A DNA stretch of 64,000 nucleotides, from assembly GCF_017833255.1 (NCBI RefSeq), contig NZ_JAFIBU010000001.1, positions 2,759,001 through 2,823,000 of the forward strand, read 5' to 3'. Position 1 is the stretch's first letter. Every line of letters starts with the position of its first letter. Below, piece after piece: positions 8,017 to 15,429 of the stretch. The notes under the pieces were generated by a model. That model had not been told where the DNA came from. It searched no databases and saw only the letters and a program-made list of their open reading frames with translations. The position numbers were made by a program, and so were the translations under genes. Origin of the DNA: Paenibacillus sp. PvR098 (GTDB lineage: Bacteria; Bacillota; Bacilli; Paenibacillales; NBRC-103111).

Positions 8017-8996
8017 CTATGACTTGGTAACTGTATAAACGTATCCACAATATCCGGATCGAATTGTCTTCCCTTTTGTTCAATTAAGTATTCCAAGGCT
8101 CTCTCTTGACTCCAACAGTCCTTATAAGACCTTCTGCTCGTTAAAGCATCATATACATCTACCACGGCAACAATACGGGCTTCTATAGGTATATCCGCCC
8201 CCTTTAGCTGATAAGGATATCCTGTACCATCCCATTTTTCATGATGAAACTCAATAATATGTTTGGCAATCGCGAATTCCTCATGGAACAATTCATCATC
8301 AAGTCCTTCGGCAATTTTGGTTAATATATCAACGCCAATAAGCGGATGAGTCTCTATGATCGCCCGTTCGTACGATGCAAGCGGACCGGGCTTGTACAAT
8401 ATCCCCTCAGGCACACCGGACTTTCCAATATCGTGTAATATGCTTGAATTGATCGTTTGATGTAAAAACTCCCTTGATAAATTCAATTGCAATCTTAGAT
8501 TATGCTGTAGAAGTAATTGTTCTGTAAGTTCTCGAACACGGATCAGATGCTCCTCAATCCCCGGGTCCCGGATTTCGCAGGAAGTAGCCAGAACCTGTAA
8601 CAGGGTTCTTTGAATTCTATCCTTTCGCGCTTCCGCAATGTACATCCCTTCGGTTAACTGCTCAAGCTCCCGAAATATACCCACATAATAACCGATCCCA
8701 TCCAGGATGAAAGGGGTGATGGAGATGGAGGAATGCCAAAGCTCCCCGCTCTTTTTTTTGTTTATAAATACACCCGACCAGGACTGATCGTTATGCAGCG
8801 TTTGTTTTAAGCTTTGGTACATATGATCTGGAGTAAATCTGGATTTCGTAATGCCGGCGCCTGATCCAACGACCTCTGTTTTGGAAAAACCGGTTATTTT
8901 TTCATATGGCTCGTTCACATCGATGATTATATGATTTCTGTCCGTTATCATAACCGCATCGCTTAAGCACAAAAATTGGCGTAATATTGGATTCAT
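7989..8996 (-). CDS. PAS-HD-GYP cyclic di-GMP phosphodiesterase
   Basis: About 335 residues. An N-terminal PAS domain (residues 1-115, with the VMITDRNHIIIDVN start and the GFSKTEVVG helix) is joined to an HD-GYP domain. Metal ligands are visible in ILHDIGK (HD) and the signature HHEKWDGTGYPY (GYP) follows. The enzyme hydrolyses cyclic di-GMP. I start at ATG 8994-8996 because GAGGGAG lies seven bases upstream. It is the last gene of the Fnr-box operon hemerythrin-mobA-globin sensor, only 38 bases after the sensor gene, which suggests that oxygen status lowers or raises c-di-GMP through this enzyme. Confidence 0.9.
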   Translation of the reverse strand: MNPILRQFLCLSDAVMITDRNHIIIDVNEPYEKITGFSKTEVVGSGAGITKSRFTPDHMYQSLKQTLHNDQSWSGVFINKKKSGELWHSSISITPFILDGIGYYVGIFRELEQLTEGMYIAEARKDRIQRTLLQVLATSCEIRDPGIEEHLIRVRELTEQLLLQHNLRLQLNLSREFLHQTINSSILHDIGKSGVPEGILYKPGPLASYERAIIETHPLIGVDILTKIAEGLDDELFHEEFAIAKHIIEFHHEKWDGTGYPYQLKGADIPIEARIVAVVDVYDALTSRRSYKDCWSQERALEYLIEQKGRQFDPDIVDTFIQLPSHSKARHARVH

Positions 8997-9034
8997 CCTG
9001 CTTCTCCCTCTAGTTGTCATGGTTTACGCACAGC

Positions 9035-10033
9035 TTATTGCTTCAATTGCTCCAGCTCTGTGGTTACTTTCTCGATCATTTGGACAAACGCCGACAGCTC
9101 CTCGGAGCTTGCGGCTTGCGTTTGTGCTTGCATGCTCGTCTGCTCAGACTCACTCTTTACTTCTTTAAGCAAGCGTGAAATGACTGCAAGCTTGGAGTGA
9201 ATTTGTACTAGAGCCTCCTTGGATCTTCCAGCAAGCTTCCGAACTTCTTTGGCAACCACATTAAAACCAAGGCCATGCTCCCCCGCGCGTGCGGCTTCAA
9301 TGGCCGCGTTAAGCCCCAGTAAATGAGTTTGCCCTGATATCTCTTCCATGAGTGATCCCATATGGTGAATGTGTTGAATTTCCCGGGTCAGCTCGTTCAC
9401 CGAGTCAAGTGACTTCTCCTGCGATTCCGCCGTACGGATGGCGGTTTCCGCCACAGATTGGGTGCTGCTGCTTAGCTCGACCATCATAGAGGCTAATTCC
9501 TGCACCGCTGAGTTAATGCCGACTAAGAGATGGCCGCGTTCATCTGCCAGTCTTTGCACTTTTTTCTTTTCATCCGCTTCATATGCTTCAAGCACAAGCT
9601 GCGAATCCAAGTTAAACATTTTGGTCATGGCATTAATAACCGGCAGCCAATTGTTTGGAAGCACATTCTGGAGGTGGGATGCCGCCAGATCCAGATAAAG
9701 CATGTACGTTCCCAAATACCACTGCGTCGTTAAACCAATTCTGGAGTGCACGCTCCCGATAAAAAGTCTTTTTTCTATAAAAGACTCGTCGATCTTCCCG
9801 TCCGTCAAGGAGAGAAAGTACCACCTCTGCGTTTCTTTCAATCGATCAATCGTGCTATGTGCTTCAATAATCGCCCTGAGCTCCGGACGAAGCATAATGC
9901 GGTCATAAAGCTCGTCCACCAAAACGTCTACTATCTTCGTAAATTCTGCCTTTTTGCTTTGTAAAAGGAATAAGTCATCCGCTGTTATGCCTATGTAATC
10001 AATTTGCTCTTTGCGTGTATCTGTTAAATTCAT
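9035..10033 (-). CDS. Globin-coupled sensor transducer (HemAT-like, short)
   Basis: About 332 residues. The N-terminal 165 form a sensor globin: the proximal heme His lies in [18 protein letters not shown], and the [19 protein letters not shown] start is typical. The C-terminal part is a chemotaxis signalling coil with the hairpin tip [20 protein letters not shown] and [19 protein letters not shown]. There is no membrane span. HemAT of Bacillus has about 430 residues; this one has a shortened signalling domain. It should bind O2 at heme and signal to CheA/CheW or to another partner. GGGGG six bases upstream fixes the ATG at 10033. It sits between mobA and the HD-GYP gene. Confidence 0.9.
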   Translation of the reverse strand: MNLTDTRKEQIDYIGITADDLFLLQSKKAEFTKIVDVLVDELYDRIMLRPELRAIIEAHSTIDRLKETQRWYFLSLTDGKIDESFIEKRLFIGSVHSRIGLTTQWYLGTYMLYLDLAASHLQNVLPNNWLPVINAMTKMFNLDSQLVLEAYEADEKKKVQRLADERGHLLVGINSAVQELASMMVELSSSTQSVAETAIRTAESQEKSLDSVNELTREIQHIHHMGSLMEEISGQTHLLGLNAAIEAARAGEHGLGFNVVAKEVRKLAGRSKEALVQIHSKLAVISRLLKEVKSESEQTSMQAQTQAASSEELSAFVQMIEKVTTELEQLKQ

Positions 10034-10051
10034 GTTCAACCCCCAAGTGTC

Positions 10052-10657
10052 TTATGTTTGTAATTTTTCGCATTGGAGCGCCTGTTGATAATCTTCGCAG
10101 GTGTCGATGCTCACGATAAATCGGGAATCAATCCCCTTATCCACGAAATCCGACTCTGGAATACCCCGCCAACGAAGGGACTTCAACAGCTCCGAAAGAC
10201 GAGCCTCCTCTTTCTCCAATAAATCGGCTATTGGACCCGCGCAAGCTTTGTCATAGACGGCGTGCAGCGGATATAGACTGCCGTTCATATAAGGAAGAGC
10301 CGCATCGTAACCATTTTCTATTGATTCCAGCAGCAATTCGGCCGCTTTTATTGAAGGAAACGGCATCTCGCAGCCGACCACCCAAATTTGACCGTGCTTG
10401 GCCAAACTAAACCCGGCATGCATGCCCGCAAGGGGACCTTTACCGAAAAAATAGTCGGTGATGATGCGGACCTCCTTGTTCAACAAACGCAGCAGCGGAG
10501 CCGGATCCCTCGTGACTACGATCACTTCCTGGCAAATCTCTCTCATGATTTGGATTTGCCGCTCAATAAGCGCCCCTCCTCCAAAAGGAAGCAGTGCCTT
10601 CGGATCGCCGTTCATCCGTGTATTGGGTCCACCGGCTAGAATGAGACCTGTCAGCAT
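10052..10657 (-). CDS. mobA: Molybdenum cofactor guanylyltransferase MobA
   Basis: Residues 1-25 carry the nucleotidyltransferase signature LILAGGPNTRMNG-DPKALLPF, with the GTP-binding Gly-Gly and the Lys of PKALL. GKGPLAGMHAG and VVGCEMPF (for the usual CDMPF) follow. MobA attaches GMP to molybdopterin, making the bis-MGD cofactor of nitrate reductase and formate dehydrogenase. The ATG at 10657 is preferred since GGAGG lies eight bases upstream; the longer frame adds eight residues. The gene lies in the Fnr-box operon, which fits anaerobic cofactor demand, although no molybdoenzyme gene is in this window. Confidence 0.9.
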   Translation of the reverse strand: MLTGLILAGGPNTRMNGDPKALLPFGGGALIERQIQIMREICQEVIVVTRDPAPLLRLLNKEVRIITDYFFGKGPLAGMHAGFSLAKHGQIWVVGCEMPFPSIKAAELLLESIENGYDAALPYMNGSLYPLHAVYDKACAGPIADLLEKEEARLSELLKSLRWRGIPESDFVDKGIDSRFIVSIDTCEDYQQALQCEKLQT

Positions 10658-10696
10658 GGCCATTTCCTCCTTGCCAATCATTTTCTCTTGTTGTGA

Positions 10697-11224
10697 TCAT
10701 CCCGCATTCGAATCGCTCAGCATTTGTTCCACTAAGGGTAATACGATGTGCTCCTCCATTCTGAAATGCTCCTTGAGAAGCCTGCAGCCTTGCAGAAAGC
10801 AGCCGACTGCTCCCGCCACCATACCCGCATGCGGGCGGATTCCAAAATCATCGAGCATTTGAAGAAACGCCTCGAGGTAGGCGGTTCCTAGCTCGTGATC
10901 TTTTTCCATGACCCAGATCGAATCCTTGATCATGGGCACGTGCTTGTTATAAAAATATTGGTCTATCAGAGGTCTCAGTTCTTCCTCTTCCCAAGCCGAA
11001 TGACGCTCCAGCTCATTCATGTACGCGATAAGCGGCTGCTTGATGCGCCGAATTTCATGCGCCACCGTCAATACATCCGGCATCCGGTCGGCTCGATTCA
11101 CCGCCGCCTCGAGTTCTGCTATGGTTTGTCTTAGCTTCAAGTGCTCATCCTTAAGCCGTACCAGCATCATAACCCAATCCGATGGACGCACAGCGTCCAA
11201 GAGCCGATCCGTCTCCTGTTCCAT
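10697..11224 (-). CDS. Hemerythrin HHE-domain protein
   Basis: A 175-residue all-helical protein. Candidate di-iron ligands are spread as in HHE proteins: His in KDEHLKL, His and Glu in ELERHSAWEEEEL, His in MEKDHELG, and His/Glu in KEHFRMEEHIVLPL. Relatives carry O2, NO or iron and some repair iron-sulfur centres. The ATG at 11222-11224 has GGAGG eight bases upstream. It is the first gene of a four-gene operon (this, mobA, globin sensor, HD-GYP) behind a perfect Fnr box. Confidence 0.85.
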   Translation of the reverse strand: MEQETDRLLDAVRPSDWVMMLVRLKDEHLKLRQTIAELEAAVNRADRMPDVLTVAHEIRRIKQPLIAYMNELERHSAWEEEELRPLIDQYFYNKHVPMIKDSIWVMEKDHELGTAYLEAFLQMLDDFGIRPHAGMVAGAVGCFLQGCRLLKEHFRMEEHIVLPLVEQMLSDSNAG

Positions 11225-11254
11225 CAATCAGACCTCCTTCAATGTGGTGGATTC

Positions 11255-11260
11255 AGCATA
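11255..11260 (-). promoter_or_regulatory. -10 element of the hemerythrin operon
   Basis: TATGCT on the complement. Its centre lies 32 bases downstream of the Fnr box centre, putting the predicted start near 11248 and the Fnr box near -41.5. Confidence 0.6.
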
Positions 11261-11281
11261 TCGCACACCTTGGAAATTAAC

Positions 11282-11297
11282 TGTGATATTTGTCACA
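11282..11297. promoter_or_regulatory. fnr box: Fnr/Crp-type binding site before the hemerythrin operon
   Basis: TGTGATATTTGTCACA is a perfect TGTGA-N6-TCACA palindrome. The nearest Crp/Fnr-family gene is the Fnr-like regulator 1.4 kb away. The spacing to the -10 element (32 bases) equals that at the doxX promoter. Confidence 0.85.
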
Positions 11298-11307
11298 CCG
11301 CAAGCAC

Positions 11308-11352
11308 AAAAAGACTGCAAGAGCTCTAGACAAGAGCCGATGCAGTCTTTCA
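11308..11352. terminator. Terminator of the nreA-nreC unit
   Basis: AAAGACTGCA (11310-11319) pairs with TGCAGTCTTT (11341-11350) around an inner GAGCTCT/AGAGC stem. It separates nreC from the hemerythrin operon promoter. Confidence 0.75.
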
Positions 11353-11378
11353 TCCTTTATTCGTTTGTAATACCGTCT

Positions 11379-12032
11379 TCATTCAAAGTTTAGAAGCCCT
11401 TTTTTCAGGGCAAACTTGACAAGCTCCGGGCGCGTCTTTAGCTTTAGCTTTTCCATAACGTTGCTTTTGTGCGATTCCACTGTCTTCACGCTGATGATCA
11501 GCTGATCGGCAATCTCTTTGTTGGAATAGCCCTTAGCGACAAGCGCCAATATTTCCTTCTCCCGTTCGGACAGGGTATCGTAGGGGCCTGTGTTTTCACC
11601 TCGTTTTAGCCGTTCCAGATACTCACCCATTAGACGTTTGGTCGCGCTCGGATACAAGTAAGCGTTCCCTTCCGCTACGGATTGAATGGCCGCAAGAAGC
11701 TCTTCGTGCGGCGCGCTTTTCAAGATATACCCGGACGCCCCGGCTTGGATCGCCCTAAATAAATATTCCTCGTCATCGTGCATGGTCAATATAAGCACCG
11801 CCGTTTCCGGCTGCTCCTGCTTAAGCTCGGCGGCAGCCGTTAGGCCATCCTTACCGTGCGGCATACTTAAATCCATCAGCACGACATCCGGTTTCAGCTC
11901 TCCGGCAAGGCGAATCGCCTCGTCTCCATCCGCCGCTTCCCCCACGACTTCCATGTCATGCTTGCCGTGAAGCAGTAGGTTCAACCCGGATCTCACAACC
12001 GCATGGTCGTCAACCACGATGATTCTTATCAT
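11379..12032 (-). CDS. nreC: NarL/LuxR-family response regulator (NreC-like)
   Basis: About 217 residues. The receiver domain starts IRIIVVDDHAVVRSGL (acidic pocket DD), has the phospho-acceptor Asp in PDVVLMDLSMP and the Lys in ILKSAP. The C-terminal LuxR helix-turn-helix reads LSEREKEILALVAKGYSNKE. NreC of Staphylococcus activates nitrate respiration genes. The ATG at 12032 overlaps the stop of the GAF gene (ATGA), so both are translated together. The likely kinase is the PAS-HisKA_3 protein at 14.3 kb, on the other strand, rather than in the same operon as in staphylococci. Confidence 0.85.
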   Translation of the reverse strand: MIRIIVVDDHAVVRSGLNLLLHGKHDMEVVGEAADGDEAIRLAGELKPDVVLMDLSMPHGKDGLTAAAELKQEQPETAVLILTMHDDEEYLFRAIQAGASGYILKSAPHEELLAAIQSVAEGNAYLYPSATKRLMGEYLERLKRGENTGPYDTLSEREKEILALVAKGYSNKEIADQLIISVKTVESHKSNVMEKLKLKTRPELVKFALKKGLLNFE

Positions 12033-12499
12033 GTGTTGCACCCCCTTTTATCTAACCGGCCGAAAACCGTTTCAGCATCCGTTAGCTTACTAATCCGGTG
12101 CGACGCTAGCGTCACCGCGGCCATATCATCCCTTGTAAATAGGCGTCCCTTTCTGCAACCAACCAATACCACACCGCGATTTTCCCTTTGTACGACAACG
12201 GGAGCGGTGACGGCGGTTCGCAGCCTTTCCGCAAGCATAAGCGGGCATTCACGAAGCAGTTGGCCCATATCGATATCGTTCCATGCTATCGTTCGTCCGA
12301 CCCGAATCGTTAGACCGCCCACACCCTGTCCCGCTCCAAACATCATCGTTTCACTCCGCTCGGTCTCGTTCCCGGACACCAAAGTCCAGCGAAACAGCCG
12401 ACCATCCCCAACCCCTAAGGCCAGTGCGGCAAAGTCGCCCGATACCGATGAACGAATCATCAACAACTCGCTTAGGATCTGGTTGTGCTCCATGTCCAC
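12029..12499 (-). CDS. nreA: GAF-domain protein (NreA-like nitrate receptor)
   Basis: A 156-residue single GAF domain, the same size as NreA, with strands FAALALGVGDGRLFRW and VVVQRENRGVVLVG and the GQGVGG turn. NreA binds nitrate and restrains the NreB kinase. I choose GTG 12497-12499 because AAGGAGG lies eight bases upstream; an ATG two codons later is also possible. The gene overlaps nreC by four bases, as expected for a paired nitrate module. Identification rests on size, domain and neighbour. Confidence 0.7.
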   Translation of the reverse strand: MDMEHNQILSELLMIRSSVSGDFAALALGVGDGRLFRWTLVSGNETERSETMMFGAGQGVGGLTIRVGRTIAWNDIDMGQLLRECPLMLAERLRTAVTAPVVVQRENRGVVLVGCRKGRLFTRDDMAAVTLASHRISKLTDAETVFGRLDKRGCNT

Positions 12500-12609
12500 C
12501 CGCTCCCCCTCCTTCCATGCTGCTTCACGCCAACCATGAACCCGAAACGCCGAACACTGTGCTTTCATTGTACCCGCTGCGGCTTCATTTGTAAGTCAGG
12601 GAAAACCCT

Positions 12610-12629
12610 GATTTCCCCATCGGGAAATC
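12610..12629. promoter_or_regulatory. Palindrome in the divergent nreA/fnr promoter region
   Basis: GATTTCCC-CATC-GGGAAATC is a perfect 8-bp palindrome midway between nreA and fnr. Related short blocks (ctcccc, gattcccc) follow toward fnr. It is a candidate operator for NreC or another regulator; the factor is not known. Confidence 0.45.
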
Positions 12630-12738
12630 GGTCGAAATTCAGGATTTTCTCCCCCTAATATCAGAGGATTCCCCGATAACGCCAGGTCTTTAAAATTGAT
12701 ATGATAAATGCATGAGAACGAAGAGGAGGATGATACGG

Positions 12739-13479
12739 ATGATCCATCATTATCCGGTTAATCATACATCGGAAGCCGCTCCGATTCAATCGCAGGGCCT
12801 GCAGCAGTATTTTACGCTAGAGAATGTCGAACGGCTTACCGGTATCATGTATTCGAAAAAGGTACAAAAAGGCTCCGGCCTTTTCTGGGAAGGCGATAAG
12901 GCCGAATATTTATATTACATCAAACAAGGCCGCGTCAAAATCACCAAATCGGCAGATAACGGCGGTTCCCTCACCTTGTATTTGCACCACGTTGGAGACT
13001 TGATCGGCTATGGAGACGGCATGACGGATTCGGCTTACCTCCTTGGCGCTGAAGCAATTGAGGATTGCGACCTTGGCCTGATCCAACGTAAGGATCTGGA
13101 GGTTCTGCTTTGGCAGCATGGCGATCTCGCGGTAGAATTTATGCGCTGGCAGGGGATGATGCACCTGCTGACGCAAACCAAATTCCGCGATTTGATGATG
13201 TTCGGTAAGCCCGGAGCACTGTGCTCTCTTCTCATTCGCTTAAACAATTCCTACGGGGAACCCTTCGGTGAGTACAGCCGCATATCGGTCAAGCTGAACA
13301 ATACGGAAATGTCCGAGATGATCGGCGCCACCCGCGAAAGCGTCAACCGGATGCTGAGTGACCTGAAGAAACAAAACACCATCGACATCGTGAACGGTCA
13401 CTTCATCATCAAGGACTTGGCCTATCTGCGCGATATCTGCCACTGTGAAAACTGCCCGAAGCATATCTGCCGCGTTTGA
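12739..13479 (+). CDS. fnr: Oxygen-sensing regulator Fnr, Bacillus type
   Basis: A 246-residue Crp/Fnr-family regulator: cyclic-nucleotide-like beta barrel (residues about 25-140), dimer helix, then a winged helix with MSEMIGATRESVNRMLSDL as recognition segment. The C-terminus reads CHCENCPKHICRV, giving the C-x2-C-x4-C spacing that holds the 4Fe-4S cluster of B. subtilis Fnr. Loss of O2 builds the cluster and activates the protein. ATG 12739 has GAGGAGG nine bases upstream. Two perfect target boxes lie on either side, before doxX and before the hemerythrin operon. Confidence 0.9.
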   Translation: MIHHYPVNHTSEAAPIQSQGLQQYFTLENVERLTGIMYSKKVQKGSGLFWEGDKAEYLYYIKQGRVKITKSADNGGSLTLYLHHVGDLIGYGDGMTDSAYLLGAEAIEDCDLGLIQRKDLEVLLWQHGDLAVEFMRWQGMMHLLTQTKFRDLMMFGKPGALCSLLIRLNNSYGEPFGEYSRISVKLNNTEMSEMIGATRESVNRMLSDLKKQNTIDIVNGHFIIKDLAYLRDICHCENCPKHICRV

Positions 13480-13533
13480 TGCAAAACGATGTTTTAGGCC
13501 CCTTAGATATACAGGCTCAAAATTCTCTTCTCC

Positions 13534-13549
13534 TGTGACGCAAATCACA
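13534..13549. promoter_or_regulatory. fnr box: Fnr/Crp-type binding site before doxX
   Basis: TGTGACGCAAATCACA is a perfect TGTGA-N6-TCACA palindrome, 55 bases after the fnr stop. Its centre lies 32 bases before the -10 centre, i.e. about -41.5, the classic class II activation position. Confidence 0.85.
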
Positions 13550-13570
13550 TCGCAGCCTTTCCGTTTGATG

Positions 13571-13576
13571 TACAGT
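13571..13576 (+). promoter_or_regulatory. -10 element of the doxX promoter
   Basis: TACAGT at the spacing from the Fnr box expected for class II activation; predicted transcription start near 13583. Confidence 0.6.
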
Positions 13577-13621
13577 TAAGACGTGGAAAGGAAAGGCAAT
13601 TAATTTGAGGAGATGGTTACC

Positions 13622-14164
13622 ATGATGAAATTTTTAAGAGAACAGGTTTATGCCGCCGGCCTGCTTCTTGTTCTTCGCATCTATGTGGGTTGGATGTGGC
13701 TGACATCGGGTTGGCACAAGCTAACGGGTGAGTTTGATGCGACAGGCTTCCTGAACAACGCAGTAAACAAACCGGTTCTCGATAGAGCGACCAACGAGCT
13801 GATCTACCCTAATTTCACTGCATTTCTGAATCTTATTGCACTGCCGAATGCGAAAATCATCAACTTCTTAATCCCTCTAGGCGAAACGCTGGTCGGCCTC
13901 GGCTTGATCCTTGGCGCATTTACTACCGCAGCCGCCGGCTTCGGATTACTAATGAACTTCATGTTTCTCTTCGCTGGGACGGTAAGCACCAACCCGTGGA
14001 TGATCCTGCTTGGTGGAATCGTGTTGGCCGCGGGGGCCAATGCCGGCAAATTCGGTGTCGATTACTACTTGCTGCCCCTGCTCCGCAAATTATTCCATCG
14101 AAATAACAAAGACGGACGCGACACCAAGGCTATGACCGGCATGAAAGTTCTAACCCATAAATAA
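13622..14164 (+). CDS. DoxX-family membrane protein
   Basis: A 180-residue membrane protein with four predicted spans: LLLVLRIYVGWMWLTSGWHK (the typical DoxX first helix with Arg and Gly-Trp), then IINFLIPLGETLVGLGL and a GAFTTAAAGFGLLMNFMF pair, and a final Gly-rich span. DoxX relatives include the small subunit of thiosulfate:quinone oxidoreductase and proteins linked to redox or thiol stress. AGGAG sits nine bases before ATG 13622. An Fnr box at -41.5 indicates induction without oxygen. A hairpin after the stop suggests it is transcribed alone. Confidence 0.8.
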   Translation: MMKFLREQVYAAGLLLVLRIYVGWMWLTSGWHKLTGEFDATGFLNNAVNKPVLDRATNELIYPNFTAFLNLIALPNAKIINFLIPLGETLVGLGLILGAFTTAAAGFGLLMNFMFLFAGTVSTNPWMILLGGIVLAAGANAGKFGVDYYLLPLLRKLFHRNNKDGRDTKAMTGMKVLTHK

Positions 14165-14170
14165 TTGATT

Positions 14171-14213
14171 GGAAGGATCGGGAAGCGACAAGCTTGCCTG
14201 GTCCTTTTATTTT
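14171..14213 (+). terminator. Imperfect terminator after doxX
   Basis: AAGGATC..GGGAAGC faces GCTTGCC.GGTCCTT and is followed by TTATTTT. Confidence 0.6.
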
Positions 14214-14294
14214 CCTATTCACTTTCTTCTTCGCGGCGAGCATTGTCTCGATTCTTCCTTCTTTGCTAAGATAAGAATGTACCCGAAAGGAAGG

Positions 14295-15407
14295 ATGATC
14301 GCGTTGAATCATAAGCCAAACAAGCCCCACCCTGAGGTGATAGGCCAGAATGTTGCTGAATTACAAGAACAGCTGGACACCTATATTACCGATCCACCCT
14401 TTCGCGATCGCCTGAAGCAATCGTTAAAGCAGCTGGCAGACGTGAAATTTGCGCTCGATGAATCTTCCATCGTTGCAGTCACCGACCATCGTGGAACGAT
14501 TCAATATGTGAATGATAATTTTTGTGAGATCTCGAAATTTGACCGCGATGAACTGATCGGTCAGGACCATCGGATTATCAATTCCAGCTTTCACAGCAAA
14601 GAATTCATGACCGATTTGTGGAGAACCATCTCCTCTGGACAGGTATGGCGGGGAGACATTAAGAACAAAACGAAGGACGGCATGTACTATTGGGTAAATA
14701 CCACCATCGTGCCTTTCCAGGATGACAACGGGCGTCCTTATCAATATCTTGCAATTCGCAATGAAGTCACCCAGCTCAAGAAGGTAGAGGAAGAATTGAA
14801 GCTTATGATGGGTCATGTTATGCAGGTACAGGAAGACGAGCGCCGAAAATTTTCACGGGAGCTGCATGACGGGATCGGACAAAGCCTCTTTTCCCTGCTC
14901 ATTCAAATTGACCGTTTAATCGGGGATACCGGTATGCAGCAGCTAAGCGGCCTGCGAAGCAGCGTAGCCGGAATTATTGAGGACGTGCGCGGATTGGCCT
15001 GGGAATTGCGCCCCTCGGTCCTGGACGATCTTGGGGTCGTTCCGGCCATTCGTTCCTATATTGAGAGCTACTCCAATCATTACGGCATCAAGGTTTATTT
15101 TGACTGCAATCTCCGCAAGCGGTTGGAGGCCAACAAAGAGACGACCATTTACCGGATCATTCAAGAGGCTTTAACCAATCTCGCAAAATACGCGGAGGTT
15201 TCGGAGGCACGGGTGAAGTTTCATGAGTTCGATGATTATATTGAAGTCCGTGTAGAAGATCAAGGAATAGGCTTTACCCGGGAAACCGATGCCAAGGGTG
15301 TGGGACTTTTCAGTATGGAAGAGAGAGCCCGCTCCGTGCATGGTCAGATTACCATCCTATCCAAGCCCGGAGAAGGAACTAAGGTCACTTTAATCGTTCC
15401 AAAATAA
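14295..15407 (+). CDS. PAS-domain sensor histidine kinase (NreB/NarX type)
   Basis: About 370 residues, no membrane span. A PAS domain (about residues 50-165: VTDHRGTIQYVNDNFCEISK, IINSSFHSKEFM) is followed by a HisKA_3 dimer domain with the phospho-acceptor His in RELHDGIGQSLFSLL and an HATPase with VEDQGIGF and GVGLFSMEERA. In the N-box, EALTNLAKY replaces the more usual NxxKH. NreB senses O2 through a four-Cys cluster; only one Cys is visible in this PAS domain, so another cofactor or signal is likely. Start is ATG 14295 or TTG 14304. The probable partner is the NreC-like regulator. Confidence 0.85.
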   Translation: MIALNHKPNKPHPEVIGQNVAELQEQLDTYITDPPFRDRLKQSLKQLADVKFALDESSIVAVTDHRGTIQYVNDNFCEISKFDRDELIGQDHRIINSSFHSKEFMTDLWRTISSGQVWRGDIKNKTKDGMYYWVNTTIVPFQDDNGRPYQYLAIRNEVTQLKKVEEELKLMMGHVMQVQEDERRKFSRELHDGIGQSLFSLLIQIDRLIGDTGMQQLSGLRSSVAGIIEDVRGLAWELRPSVLDDLGVVPAIRSYIESYSNHYGIKVYFDCNLRKRLEANKETTIYRIIQEALTNLAKYAEVSEARVKFHEFDDYIEVRVEDQGIGFTRETDAKGVGLFSMEERARSVHGQITILSKPGEGTKVTLIVPK

Positions 15408-15429
15408 CATCGTATGGGAAATAAAGTGA

